From CAYYIS01 sp964470965 (GTDB lineage: Bacteria; JAAXHH01; JABIQT01), in NCBI GenBank assembly GCA_964470965.1, contig CAYYIS010000056.1, positions 1 through 32,126 on the forward strand: 32,126 nucleotides of DNA, given 5' to 3'. The position numbers were made by a program, and so were the translations under genes. Shown piece after piece: positions 1 to 9,268 of this stretch. Each line of letters starts with the position of its first letter. Position 1 is the first letter of the stretch. The notes below the pieces were generated by a model. It was not told the DNA's origin, did not search any database, and saw nothing but the letters and a program-made list of their open reading frames with translations.

Positions 1-170
1 TCACCCTTTATACTCGTATGATTGACACAGGAGAAACGGATGAAGGTATCGGATGATTCAGCCCAGCCCGTAATCCTGGCAGAGGAGACTTATGACCGTA
101 GGTCAGCGTCTCAACGAACTCGGAACCACAAACCGGGAACTCGGAGTTTGATACTGTAAAGGCAATGTGA

Positions 171-596
171 TTCGAAATTGCCTATGAAGCTGGTGGCCTG
201 AGTACGGTGTTGGATTCCAATGACAGTGGTGACCTATTGAAGTCATTCAACAGAAGACGAAAAAGGAGGATCGGTGAAGAGGCGGTACTGTTGCATGTGG
301 CCCCCTACGGTACCGGATGGTAGGTTCATATTCCCGAAAGGGTACTGGGCAGATTCCTATGCCTGGACGGCAGTCAGCCGGACACCTTCATCTCGACTTT
401 AAAAAACCGACGTAACCGATTGGCATTGAGGCATATTAGGGCTATCGTTAAAGTGTTAGGTTTCACGAGTTATCCAGAACAGGTCCGCCTTATCTGTGCC
501 GAAGTCATGAACGATGCGATACAATCTTTCAGGGCCGCCTTCAAGTGTGATCAACTGCAGGTGATGGCCCAGCAGGAATCCTTCCCGCTACGATGA
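171..596 (+). pseudogene. Unrecognised decayed coding frame interrupted by one TAG
   Basis: A single plus-strand frame runs for about 141 codons with only one stop, TAG at 321-323, and ends at TGA 594-596. Segments such as FEIAYEAGGLSTVL, EEAVLLHVAPYGTG and CAEVMNDAIQSFRAAF have the composition of real protein. There is no good ATG with a ribosome site, and the first codon of the open stretch is not a start. I do not recognise the family. The likeliest reading is an eroded gene whose 5' part is lost. UAG readthrough is possible, but nothing supports it, because neighbouring genes use all three stops normally. Confidence 0.3.
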
Positions 597-960
597 ATGT
601 AGGGCTTCTTAAGACAGAGACGGTCCCATGACAGGCTAGGGATGTAAGGGGGGGGGTACTGGTTGTCTGCAAGGTATTACGCTGTTCACGTAAAGGGGCG
701 CCGGTAGACCGACAGAGGCCGCCGATCTACATCAGGCAGTCCACTGGGAGGCCTTGCGATGGCGGAGTATAACGGTGCTTATGCCTATCGCCACCCTTTA
801 TATCCTCGCGCCGGATATAGAGCTGGCCCCGCATGTGTATCGAGCGATTGTTCCAGGTAACTAGAAGCCATCCCAGCCCATTAGTGAATTTCTCAAAAAA
901 GTGATTGGCGTTATGGATGTTAGTAACTACTATGTTATGAGTCCCGTTACATTAGAGTAG

Positions 961-1000
961 ATTAGTAGATTAGTAGATTAGTAGATTAGTAGATCAGTAG
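961..1000. repeat. Five-copy 8-bp tandem repeat
   Basis: The unit ATTAGTAG occurs four times perfectly, and a fifth copy has one change (ATCAGTAG). The preceding bases 951-960 (ATTAGAGTAG) are an imperfect extra copy. Because the unit is 8 bp and contains TAG, the array puts stops in every forward frame, so it is not coding. The last copy (993-1000) is mirrored by CTACTGAT at 1031-1038 and could form an 8-bp stem with a 30-nt loop. Confidence 0.85.
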
Positions 1001-1357
1001 CTATTTTAGCGTTTATACTACGCGGATAATCTACTGATGTTTTATAGTCAGGATCTTCGCATTCAGAAATGACCTGGACGATGACACTGTGTATTTTTTC
1101 TCTGGCTGAATGTTAATCGTGTGTGGCCCTTCTCCCTGATTGGACTTTGCAATCATATACAGTCAGAGATTATCGATGAGAGTGATATCGATCCGATGGT
1201 GATCTCCGTTTCGCTATGAAGAGAGCACGGAAAATGCACGATGTTGGCCAGTAATTCATGAACATCTGTTTTCTGAGCTTTCGGTCACGGGACACGCACG
1301 TATTTGAGAGTTTTTTCTGGCACGTTCCGGTGTTCAATAGATGGGAAAAGGAATCAT

Positions 1358-2653
1358 ATGCTTAGAAAACCATACCTGATCGGCTATAACGTGATCCTCT
1401 GGCTCATAATCCCTATTCTGCCTTATATTGCGGAAGCCCAGCATCAGCCATCTGAAACCGCATTGCGGGTACAAAAGGCAATCGATCTGGCGCTGGAGAA
1501 CAATCCCGGCCTCAACAGCTATCGTGAGCAGATACGGGCTCAGCAGGCGCAGCGGCTGTCGTCATTCGGTTTGCAATCTCCGCAACTTGATTATACGAGG
1601 GAGGGCTTAGGCGCCGGCGTCGCATCCGGATTTAGCCAGGAACGATGGACCATCTCTCAAACTCTAGATTTCCCAGTGGCGCCTTATTACCGACGCAATC
1701 GGATAGATGCCGAAGTAGCCGCGTATGAACAGCGCCTGGAACGAAAACGGAGAGCTGTCAAAGCAGAGGTCAAGATGTCCTTTACCGAACTGGCATATGG
1801 TGCTGAAATCCTTGATCTTCGCAACGAACAGCGCGCACTCGCCAATGCTCTGTCACGGGCAGTGTTAACACTTGTATCGGTAGGGGATGCATCCGAACTG
1901 GATCGGATGCGTGCGGACATTCTGCTGGCAGAGGCGGAAAACGATGTATCGGAGGCGAAGCGGAAACTGCAGCAGGCACGGCAAACACTCTACAATACGC
2001 TCGGTGTCGATTCCGACAATCGGCAATATGATCTCCAGTTGCCGGACACCCTTATATACCTGGACATCGAACTCACACGGAACGAAGTTCTGCTTCGATT
2101 AGACGACCAACCGGAAATGGCGGCGATGTCACATGAGCTGCAGGCGAAGCAGCTGGGCATAAAGGAAGCTTGGGGCCATCTCTGGCCGAACGTCACCATT
2201 AGATATTTCAGACAGAATTTCGGTCCGGGCGCCAGGTTTAACGGTGTGGAATTCGGATTGTCTATCCCCCTCTGGTATCCGCTTGAACACCGTGGGCGTA
2301 TCCAGTCGTCCAGAGCGTTTCACGCAGAAACGCTTTGGCGGCAGCAGGAAGTTCGACTCGATCTGAAGCACCAATTCGAGCTGGCCTGGCATGATTACAA
2401 CACCAGTCGCCAGCAGATCCTGAGGCACAGAGAACGTATTCAGGAACAATCGCAGTCTTTAATGGCTCTGACCATAGAAGGGTACGAAGTAGGTGAACTG
2501 GATCTGATTTCCTTACTGGATGTACAACGGGCCTATCTGAAAAGCCAGAAACGATATCTCGATACGCTACGGGATTACTATTTTAGGCTTATTGCGCTCG
2601 AACGGCTCATGAACCGTGACCTGGTGTACACCAATACCAAAACCGAAAATTGA
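1358..2653 (+). CDS. TolC-family outer-membrane efflux channel protein
   Basis: This is the outer-membrane exit duct of a tripartite metal efflux pump (CusC/CzcC-like). Residues 1-28 from ATG 1358 form a signal peptide (basic MLRKP, hydrophobic core, EAQ end). A first OEP repeat (about 35-225, ALENNPGL near its start) and a second (about 240-425) give the expected long amphipathic helices, for example the segment around AEAENDVSEAKRKLQQAR. There is no lipobox, so it is probably not lipidated, unlike CusC. At about 431 residues the length is normal. The frame stays open upstream to a TTG at 1304, but ATG 1358 has AAGGA at 1348-1352 and begins the signal peptide. The adaptor gene starts 52 bp downstream and the pump gene follows, so this is the first gene of the operon. 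The metal is not determined by the sequence. Confidence 0.9.
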   Translation: MLRKPYLIGYNVILWLIIPILPYIAEAQHQPSETALRVQKAIDLALENNPGLNSYREQIRAQQAQRLSSFGLQSPQLDYTREGLGAGVASGFSQERWTISQTLDFPVAPYYRRNRIDAEVAAYEQRLERKRRAVKAEVKMSFTELAYGAEILDLRNEQRALANALSRAVLTLVSVGDASELDRMRADILLAEAENDVSEAKRKLQQARQTLYNTLGVDSDNRQYDLQLPDTLIYLDIELTRNEVLLRLDDQPEMAAMSHELQAKQLGIKEAWGHLWPNVTIRYFRQNFGPGARFNGVEFGLSIPLWYPLEHRGRIQSSRAFHAETLWRQQEVRLDLKHQFELAWHDYNTSRQQILRHRERIQEQSQSLMALTIEGYEVGELDLISLLDVQRAYLKSQKRYLDTLRDYYFRLIALERLMNRDLVYTNTKTEN

Positions 2654-2705
2654 CGCTTTTTCTAAGGCAGGTGAATTTGTGCGTAACCCGACGAACGACA
2701 ACCAT

Positions 2706-3893
2706 ATGATCCGAAGGTATATGACGTTTCTGCTTTCCGTGATTTCGCTGCTGTCCTGTGGGGATGAACGTACCGCGGATGTACCGCCCGTAACACCGCC
2801 GGTACCACCCGGAATTCTGGACCAGGATGATGCCTTGGATATACAAGTCGTGCACCTGACGCCGCAGCAGGCTTCGGACCTGCGGATCGTCACGTCGGTT
2901 GTAGACAAAAAAGTGTTTTCATATAAACTCACCGTACCTGGCACAGTCCTTCCTGCTCCAGACCGGATTTCCATGATCAGCGCACCGGTAAACGGCCGTA
3001 TTACAGCTCTGTATGCACACGAAGGTGAGCCGGTAGAACGGGGACAACCGCTTATGGAACTGGAAAGCCTGGAGTATGCAAATCTGGTTGCCGAATATTT
3101 GCAGGCCCAGGCTGAGGCGGGGTACCAGAAAAGCCAGCATGAACGGGTAGCCCTTCTGGTGGAAAAGAAAATCAGTCCCAGGCGGGCACTTGAAAAAGTG
3201 AGGGCCGATTATGTTCGGGCCCAGGCCGGACTACAGGCGGCAAAGGCTAGATTGTCCGCTGTGGGTGTTACAGAAAGCCAGGTAAGCAGTTTGACAGCAG
3301 AAAAGACTCATCCGGCGCGGCTTACGATTGTTGCACCCATCAGGGGAAGGATCAGTGAACACCTGATTGACCTCGGCCAGTCAGTAAACGCTTACCAGCA
3401 TATGGCGACGCTCGTAGACCTGGAGAAAGTCATGATAAAAGGATACGTGTCGCCGGACGATGCCGGTCTGATAAGAACGGGTGACGCGGTGACGATCTCA
3501 TTAAACAACTTCCCCGAACGAAAAATCCAGGGAAAAGTAGACGCCATCAACCCGTCGGTGGATCCGGTCAACAGATCGATACCTGTTATTTCGATTGTCC
3601 AAACGCGGGACGACTGGCCCATGCCGGGCGTTAATATCAGGATGGATATTCAGGTCCGGACGCCCGAACCGGTCATCACGGTGCCTCTGTCCGCTCTGGG
3701 TAATGAAGGGGATCGGGCGCAGGTGTTTCTCAAAACTGATGAGAACACGTATCAAAATCACGCCGTTACCATACATCGTATTACCAGCGGGGACGTGATC
3801 GTAGATGTCGGGTTGCAGGGAGGGGAAGAGATCGCCATCAGCCAGGTGTTCACTTTGAAAGCCCTCAGTAAATTAGACGAAGTGGAAGAATAA
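2706..3893 (+). CDS. Efflux RND transporter periplasmic adaptor (HlyD/CusB-like lipoprotein)
   Basis: This is the membrane-fusion protein that links the inner-membrane pump to the outer-membrane channel. From ATG 2706 the protein begins MIRRYMTFLLSVISLLSC; LLSC is a lipobox, so Cys18 is the likely lipidation site. A proline-rich linker follows, then a barrel-sandwich/lipoyl half (VNGRITALYAHEGEPVERGQ), a helical hairpin (EYLQAQAEAGYQ to QAAKARLSAVGV), the second lipoyl half (VAPIRGRISEHLIDLGQSV), a beta-barrel domain (VMIKGYVSPDDAGLIRTGD) and a membrane-proximal domain. It is about 395 residues. The open frame reaches back to 2616 inside the channel gene, but only 2706 (or ATG 2721) gives a sensible lipoprotein signal. 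I see no His- or Met-rich metal-binding N-terminus. It ends one base before the pump gene. Confidence 0.92.
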   Translation: MIRRYMTFLLSVISLLSCGDERTADVPPVTPPVPPGILDQDDALDIQVVHLTPQQASDLRIVTSVVDKKVFSYKLTVPGTVLPAPDRISMISAPVNGRITALYAHEGEPVERGQPLMELESLEYANLVAEYLQAQAEAGYQKSQHERVALLVEKKISPRRALEKVRADYVRAQAGLQAAKARLSAVGVTESQVSSLTAEKTHPARLTIVAPIRGRISEHLIDLGQSVNAYQHMATLVDLEKVMIKGYVSPDDAGLIRTGDAVTISLNNFPERKIQGKVDAINPSVDPVNRSIPVISIVQTRDDWPMPGVNIRMDIQVRTPEPVITVPLSALGNEGDRAQVFLKTDENTYQNHAVTIHRITSGDVIVDVGLQGGEEIAISQVFTLKALSKLDEVEE

Positions 3894-3894
3894 A

Positions 3895-6800
3895 ATGAAC
3901 TTACAAACCATTGTAGATTTCAGCTTTCGGCAGAAGGTAGTGGCCCTGTCGCTGGTTGCGCTTATGGCGTTTGCCGGTATATCGTCTCTGCAGAGTATCC
4001 CCATCAACTCCCTGCCGGATGTCACACCGGTTCAGGTCCTGGTTATCACAAAAGCAGGCCGCTATTCACCGTATGATGTTGAAAAGCTCGTAAGCTATCC
4101 TATCGAAACTACGATGAATGGACTCCCTTCTGTCCTGGAGGTCCGATCTGTTTCACAGTTCGGCTTGTCAGCGGTAACGGTTGAATTCGAAGAAGACACT
4201 GATATTTACTTTGCCCGCCAGATGGTCAGCCAGCGGTTACAGGGTGTCGTGGAAGATTTACCTGATGGTGTTTCCACTCCACAACTGGGACCGATCTCCA
4301 CCGCGCTCGGCGAAATTTATCAGTACACCGTCACCGGTACGGGCTATTCTCTCACGGAATTACGCACCATACAGGACTGGCTTGTAGCCCCGCAGCTCAA
4401 GACCATCAGGGGTGTCACGGAAATTAATTCGTTCGGCGGATTCGTTAAGCAGTATGAAGTGTCGGTACAACCCGGAAAGCTGCGTGATTACGGGTTAGGA
4501 CTGAAAGACATCATAGACGCCATTGAAAGCAACAACAGCGTTGCCGGAGGGAACTTTTTAGAACATAACCGCGAACAGTATATCATCCGGGGTTTCGGAC
4601 AGATTCGGAATCAAAGAGACATCGAAAATATAATCGTCGCCAGATATGACAACCGCCCTGTCTTCATTCGTGACATAGCGATCGTATCCGTAGGTGAGCA
4701 GCTCCGCCAGGGCGCCGTGACGCAGGACGGCGGTGGAGAGGTGGTGACCGGTATCGTAATGATGCTGCGAGGAGGAAATGGGCGCGAGGTCATCCAGGCG
4801 GTTGAGGCAAAGCTGGAACAGGTGAATAAAAGTATGCCTGATGGCGTGCGCATCACAAAGTTTTATGACCAGGCCGATATGGTCGACCGCACCACCGATA
4901 CTATTGTCACTAATCTGGTAGAAGGCGGCTTTTTTGTCATAGCGGTTCTCTTGATACTGTTGGGTGAAATCCGAGGTGCCCTGATTGTTGCCTCAGTTAT
5001 ACCCTTATCGATGCTGTTTGCGTTCATCGGAATGCGCGAATTCGGACTTGCCGCCAACCTGATGAGCCTGGGAGCCATAGATTTCGGAATGGTGGTTGAC
5101 GGCTCCGTGGTCATGATAGAGAATATGGTGCACAGGTTGCAAACGGAAACCAAAGAACAGCGAACAAAAGTCATGCTGAAAGCGGCTCGGGAAGTGGCCC
5201 GGCCGATTTTCTTCGGTGTCCTCATCATCCTCATGGTATACGTGCCGATCGCGACGTTCAGCGGGATGGAAGGTATCCTTTACCGCCCGATGGCGATCAC
5301 GGTAGCCACTGCGGTATTCGGATCGCTCCTCCTGGCGCTGGTATATGTTCCGGCCATGTCCGCCCTGGTGTTTCGCCGGGGTGTGCGGGTCCGGCAAAAC
5401 AGGCTGATCAACAGGCTGAAAACTGTTTATGGGACTTTCCTTAACCGATCGTTGGAACAAAAGGGGGGCATCCTGGCTGTTGCCGCTGGTGTCTTCCTTT
5501 CCTCCGTCGCGTTGATACCGTATTTAGGCACAGAATTTCTCCCCGAACTGGATGAAGGATCCATTCTGGTCGAGCAGGTCCGTCTGCCAAGTGTCACTCT
5601 CGAAGAGTCGGTCCGCAATGCCAACTGGCTGGCGGGAACAGTGTTACGCCGGATTCCCGAGGTCAAAACCGTGGTGCCTAAAACGGGACGTTCTGATCTG
5701 GCGAACGACTGGATGGGGGTGCATCAGACGGATGTATGGGTTGTCTTGAAACCGAGGGATACCTGGCGGCCGGGGATGACCAAAGAGAAGATCATTGAAC
5801 AGATACAGCCATATCTGGAAACCGAACCCGGTTTGGCCTATAATTTTACACAGCCGATCGCTATGCGCGTGGACGAACTCACAAGCGGCGTCAAATCGGA
5901 TGTTGCTGTTAAGGTATACGGAGAGGATCTCGATATCCTGAACCGGGTAGGAACGGATATCATTCGCTTGGTGCAGACCCTGCCCGGCACGGCAAATTCC
6001 TACCTGGAACACACCACTGGCCAACCCTACCTGACAATTGAAGTCGACCGTGAGGCATTAGCCGTCTATGGCCTGAATGTAGATGAGGTACAGCGTGTGG
6101 TGGAATTCGGTCTCGGAGGGCAGACGGTCGGACAAGTGTATGAAGGGCAGCGCCGGTTTGATATCATGGTGCGGTTTCAGGAGGATGTGCGCAACAGCTT
6201 CGACCGCATCCTGGAAATCCCCGTGCAACTGCCCGAGGGCGGTTTCATTCCGCTCAAACGCGTAGCCGCTGTTACGGCGCAGGAAGGTCCACGTGAGGTT
6301 GCACGTGAGAACGGGTGGCGCCGGGTGATCGTTGGGATCAATCTGGTGGATATCGATATCGGGACCTACGTCGCCAACCTGCAGGCGGCTATCGAATCGG
6401 ATGCGGATATCCCGCCAGGGTATTTTCTTGAATACGGCGGAGCGTTTGAAAATCAGCAGCGTGCAATGCAGCACCTGACCATCGTGGTTCCGCTGTCGCT
6501 ACTTATTATCATGGGCTTGTTATATATCATGTTTGGAAAGATGCGTTATGCATTGCTGGTATTTGTCAACCTGCCGTTCGCCCTCTCCGGTGGTATCTTC
6601 CTACTGTGGATCCGGGATCTGTATCTTTCCGTGTCCGCCAGCATCGGTTTCGTTGCGTTGTTCGGTGTGGCAGTCTTGAACGGTATCGTGCTCGTGGCCC
6701 ATCTGAATACGTTGAGGGGACAGGGTATGACGTTACGTGATTCCGTTATTACCGGCTCCGGTGACCGGCTGCGACCTGTTTTGATGACGGCACTGGTAGC

Positions 6801-6984
6801 CAGTCTCGGGTTTATCCCCATGGCGTTTAACATCGGACCGGGCTCGGAAGTTCAACGGCCGCTTGCCACCGTTGTAATCGGCGGCCTGATCACCTCCACA
6901 TTGCTAACGCTGCTGGTGCTTCCGATCCTGTACAACTGGATGGAAAAACGGCAAGAGATTCCGGTCGTTCAAGAGGAGCAATAA
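3895..6984 (+). CDS. Heavy-metal efflux RND transporter permease (CusA/CzcA family)
   Basis: This is the inner-membrane, proton-driven pump of the tripartite system. At 1029 residues it has the normal RND length and two repeated halves: TM1 near residues 12-30, a large periplasmic loop, a TM2-6 block (about 335-490), TM7 (about 525), a second large loop and a C-terminal TM block (about 865-1010). The HME-family signature in TM4 is present as DFGMVVDGSVVMIEN, with Asp396 and Asp402 in the proton-relay positions; this separates it from drug-exporting HAE pumps. GTEFLPELDEGSILV after TM7 is also typical of HME pumps. The start ATG lies one base after the adaptor stop, with GGAAGAA upstream, so translation is probably coupled. 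Metal specificity (Cu/Ag versus Zn/Co/Cd/Ni) cannot be settled without alignment. No regulator gene is adjacent. Confidence 0.95.
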   Translation: MNLQTIVDFSFRQKVVALSLVALMAFAGISSLQSIPINSLPDVTPVQVLVITKAGRYSPYDVEKLVSYPIETTMNGLPSVLEVRSVSQFGLSAVTVEFEEDTDIYFARQMVSQRLQGVVEDLPDGVSTPQLGPISTALGEIYQYTVTGTGYSLTELRTIQDWLVAPQLKTIRGVTEINSFGGFVKQYEVSVQPGKLRDYGLGLKDIIDAIESNNSVAGGNFLEHNREQYIIRGFGQIRNQRDIENIIVARYDNRPVFIRDIAIVSVGEQLRQGAVTQDGGGEVVTGIVMMLRGGNGREVIQAVEAKLEQVNKSMPDGVRITKFYDQADMVDRTTDTIVTNLVEGGFFVIAVLLILLGEIRGALIVASVIPLSMLFAFIGMREFGLAANLMSLGAIDFGMVVDGSVVMIENMVHRLQTETKEQRTKVMLKAAREVARPIFFGVLIILMVYVPIATFSGMEGILYRPMAITVATAVFGSLLLALVYVPAMSALVFRRGVRVRQNRLINRLKTVYGTFLNRSLEQKGGILAVAAGVFLSSVALIPYLGTEFLPELDEGSILVEQVRLPSVTLEESVRNANWLAGTVLRRIPEVKTVVPKTGRSDLANDWMGVHQTDVWVVLKPRDTWRPGMTKEKIIEQIQPYLETEPGLAYNFTQPIAMRVDELTSGVKSDVAVKVYGEDLDILNRVGTDIIRLVQTLPGTANSYLEHTTGQPYLTIEVDREALAVYGLNVDEVQRVVEFGLGGQTVGQVYEGQRRFDIMVRFQEDVRNSFDRILEIPVQLPEGGFIPLKRVAAVTAQEGPREVARENGWRRVIVGINLVDIDIGTYVANLQAAIESDADIPPGYFLEYGGAFENQQRAMQHLTIVVPLSLLIIMGLLYIMFGKMRYALLVFVNLPFALSGGIFLLWIRDLYLSVSASIGFVALFGVAVLNGIVLVAHLNTLRGQGMTLRDSVITGSGDRLRPVLMTALVASLGFIPMAFNIGPGSEVQRPLATVVIGGLITSTLLTLLVLPILYNWMEKRQEIPVVQEEQ

Positions 6985-7621
6985 AACCTGCTGTTTGTTG
7001 CATACGTGTGAACATCATCCCTGCCGCCGGATGCCCCGGCTTCCCGCCGGGCCGAATCGGGTGTTTAAGGACCAGCGTCTCTGGTTTTTCACTACAACTA
7101 GAGTAAGTTTGAGGTCAGGAATCGGCCCGACAAGCCATGGTTACTGATGCGGTAAACATCCAAGACGACCACCATGTTCTCCCCGCAACTGCATATTCTG
7201 GGTAATTGGCTCTCCGGCCACGACGCCGATGTCCCTGTTGCATGTTCTGGTAACACATCACGAGCGGCAACAGGAAAACCAGGACGAAACGGATAACGGC
7301 ACGCGGTGGCCTCGTTAAACGGCATTTTATTACTGATAAAACAGTTATTTTCTAACTATAACAAAAACCTGTAACCCTATGCAGTCTTTTGTGTTTGGTT
7401 AGTTGGTCAACGTATATTACGCAATCATAGATGATACGGTTTCTGGCAGCACATAATTTAGTACTTTACGTTGGCCGCCCACCGATAGGATTTACCTGAA
7501 GTCCAACTTCGTTCCTTTAAAATAACTAATCATCAGGAGCACGGCGGAAACAAGGCCTGGCCGTTATTTCCTACGGTAAATCCATCTTTTAATTCCTAAA
7601 TTTACAGTATTTGCCAATTTT
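6985..7621. other. Intergenic region without a recognisable gene
   Basis: Apart from the hairpin near its start I see no supported gene. On the minus strand around 7130-7325 there is a hydrophobic run (FVLVFLLPLVMCYQ) followed by short open pieces in all three frames. It could be the wreck of a small exported protein, but no frame is long enough to call. The part from 7330 to 7621 is AT-rich and featureless. Confidence 0.4.
7035..7051 (+). terminator. GC-rich hairpin after the efflux operon
   Basis: CCCGGC (7035-7040) and GCCGGG (7046-7051) form a perfect 6-bp stem around a 5-nt loop, 50 bp after the pump stop codon. No T-tract follows, so this is not a canonical intrinsic terminator. It could slow polymerase or protect the 3' end. 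Confidence 0.3.
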
Positions 7622-8317
7622 ATGAAAGCAAACAGGAAACATCTGGCAATACCAACATACGCTGTGGCACCGGAGGTATTCCAGAAGCGTCTTCCATTTG
7701 TGCCCCAGCCCGGTATTTGGGATGGGAAATGGGCGCTTGGTTGGAGTCAGGTTTGTAAACACAAAGTTCCTGGGATGTAAAATCCCGTTTCCTTCGGAAT
7801 TCAAGGAAGTCAATGTCAGGTTTTGGTTAAGTGCTTCGACGGAAAGAATGGTGACGCGGCATTGTTTTTTTAAAGGAAATTGTTACGAAAACTGCACTGA
7901 CTTATTTGATTAACATAGTTCACAGGGAGAATTACGAAAACCTACCGATGAAACACTCCAGGATAGAAAACGCTGAAAACAAAATCATTGAGTACGAATG
8001 GAAGGCGGATCGCCGGTGGTATCGCCTGGAAATCACAGCTGAAACAACCCAATCGAAACGCGTCGAGGCAGTGAAACAAATTTTGTAACGGAGCATTACT
8101 TGGGATAAGCTGAAATAGACAACAACAGTTCTATCGAATACGAAGTAACGTATGCAAAATGGACCACGTACCATGATTTAGATTTTGAAATAAACGTTGT
8201 TTTGGGAACGTGTATGGAATGTAGTTTCAGAATTTAGGCCGCGATGAGCGATCCTTGGTGGTGCTAGCGCAAACGACCCCGATTACGGTTCGATTGAGTG
8301 GAATCGCTACCATATGA
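7622..8317 (+). pseudogene. Decayed DUF2071 (YqjF-like, COG3361-type) protein gene
   Basis: Five consecutive pieces in changing frames read in order through a DUF2071/YqjF-like protein. Piece 1 (from ATG 7622): PEVFQKRLPFVPQPGIWDGK. Piece 2 (about 7730-7865): GRLVGVRFVNTKFLG, then PFPSEFKEVNVRFWL. Piece 3 (about 7866-8067): FLKEIVTKTALTYL, ENYENLPMKH and EYEWKADRRWYRLEI. Piece 4 (about 8067-8200): GSETNFVTEHYLG, then TAA at 8106 where the family has an aromatic residue, then SSIEYEVTYAKW. Piece 5 (8201-8314): VYGM, TAG at 8222, then LAQTTPITVRLSGI. The family usually shows NFEEVNLRFYV, FITEHYWGY and EYEVEHPRW at these places (from memory). At least four frameshifts and two internal stops make it non-functional. 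The function of DUF2071 is not established. Confidence 0.78.
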
Positions 8318-8328
8318 ACGCTTAATAT

Positions 8329-8342
8329 GGAGGGTAATATTG
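8329..8342 (+). promoter_or_regulatory. Ribosome site deciding a TTG start for the CPBP protease
   Basis: GGAGGG at 8329-8334 is followed by a 5-nt spacer and TTG at 8340-8342. The longer in-frame alternative, GTG 8298, has no such site and would overlap the end of the DUF2071 remnant. A later ATG at 8397 also lacks a good site. Confidence 0.55.
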
Positions 8343-9059
8343 GATCTTTCCGCCAGAACTCATTCCGGGTCTGCCAACTTTAGTAAAATCAGTTCCATGG
8401 CCTTTATCGTAGATTTAGCACTGTATCTATCGGTGATGTTTTTGATAAGAGAGGTCTACTTCCCAAGTCTTGGGTTTATGGCCAATGGCCTTTTCTGGTC
8501 ACTAACTACATTAGTCGTTGCATCATGGAGGATGAAGGTCAGGGGAGTTACCTGGACGGAATTAGGCCTTTGTAAATCCGATCACACAAAAACAACGGTA
8601 ACGGCTACCGTATCAATCTTGGGGATGTCGTTTACGTTGGTTGTTATCTTTCAAATCATCAAAGATTGGTTCTCGTTGGATCTGACGCCGGACACCTCCG
8701 ATGAGAGTGCGGTCGTTCGGTTTGGCGACCTGAAATACAATTGGGCCCTGTTCTTTTCGATAATCCCTTTAATTTGGTTTGAGTCTTTTCTCGAGGAGTT
8801 GTTGGACAGGGGGTTCTTGATGAACTGGATAGAAAGGATGTTTTCATGCACCCTCCTGGGCACCGTTCTCGCAGTAATAATCCAAGCAGTTATTTTCGGT
8901 TTCAGGCACTCGAATGATTTATCAGAACGGTCAATTACTGTCGGCCTTATCGGCTTGGCGATGGGGGCCGGGTATATGGCATTCGGCCGAAATTTGTGGC
9001 CACTGATTTTTGCTCATTGCGCACTCAACACCCTGTCTATGTTTGACAGAGTGAACTGA
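8340..9059 (+). CDS. CPBP family intramembrane metalloprotease
   Basis: This is a multi-pass membrane protein of the CPBP (CAAX protease/Abi, Rce1-like) family. The three signature motifs are intact in the C-terminal half: EELLDR (Glu152, Glu153, Arg157 counted from TTG 8340), FGFRH (His190) and HCALN (His226, Asn230). These form the intramembrane active site. Hydrophobic segments lie near residues 20-40, 46-62, 85-105, 130-148, 170-188 and 200-225. About 239 residues is a typical length. The start is uncertain: TTG 8340 has the best ribosome site, while GTG 8298 and ATG 8397 are alternatives. It stands alone between a pseudogene and a SUMF1-type gene, so context gives no substrate. Relatives process prenylated proteins or bacteriocin-related peptides, or act in membrane signalling; which applies here is unknown. 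Confidence 0.85.
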   Translation: MDLSARTHSGSANFSKISSMAFIVDLALYLSVMFLIREVYFPSLGFMANGLFWSLTTLVVASWRMKVRGVTWTELGLCKSDHTKTTVTATVSILGMSFTLVVIFQIIKDWFSLDLTPDTSDESAVVRFGDLKYNWALFFSIIPLIWFESFLEELLDRGFLMNWIERMFSCTLLGTVLAVIIQAVIFGFRHSNDLSERSITVGLIGLAMGAGYMAFGRNLWPLIFAHCALNTLSMFDRVN

Positions 9060-9268
9060 GCTGTTATTCAGGAAAGATGCATCGGTGGCCCCAAACTGAA
9101 ATTTGGAACGACAGTATTTGCGGCCACACCCTACCATATTTAAACTTAATGAAGAAAACGGTGCCGTACCTATGGACAACGTCTTGAGGTATGAGGCTTG
9201 ACGAAATCAGCGTTTTTGTGAATATATGGTACTCTAGTCAGAACATCATTCACAGAGGTGTCCGAAGA

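Larger units (their letters stand above)
1..1357. other. Gene-poor leader region with decayed coding fragments
   Basis: No intact gene is visible. Several stretches stay open and read like protein: plus-strand 171-596 (listed separately), 694-864 (56 codons, with a hydrophobic stretch ITVLMPIATLYIL before a TAG), and about 1086-1221 (about 44 codons, ending DPMVISVSL). None has a convincing start and ribosome site, and I recognise no family. An 8-bp tandem repeat lies at 961-1000. The promoter of the downstream efflux operon should be in the last 300 bases, but I cannot point to a convincing -35/-10 pair or a metal-regulator operator. Confidence 0.5.

Noticed and set aside
171..596. UAG readthrough or recoded stop in the first open frame
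   Set aside because: No other gene in the window has in-frame UAG and xerD-, RND- and SfsA-type genes read normally; decay is simpler.
961..1000. Tandem repeat considered as a CRISPR array
   Set aside because: Units are 8 bp and contiguous with no spacers, and no cas genes are present.
5005..5460. 151-codon minus-strand open frame inside the RND pump gene
   Set aside because: It is antisense to a strongly supported gene and has a biased, charged composition with no domain or ribosome site.
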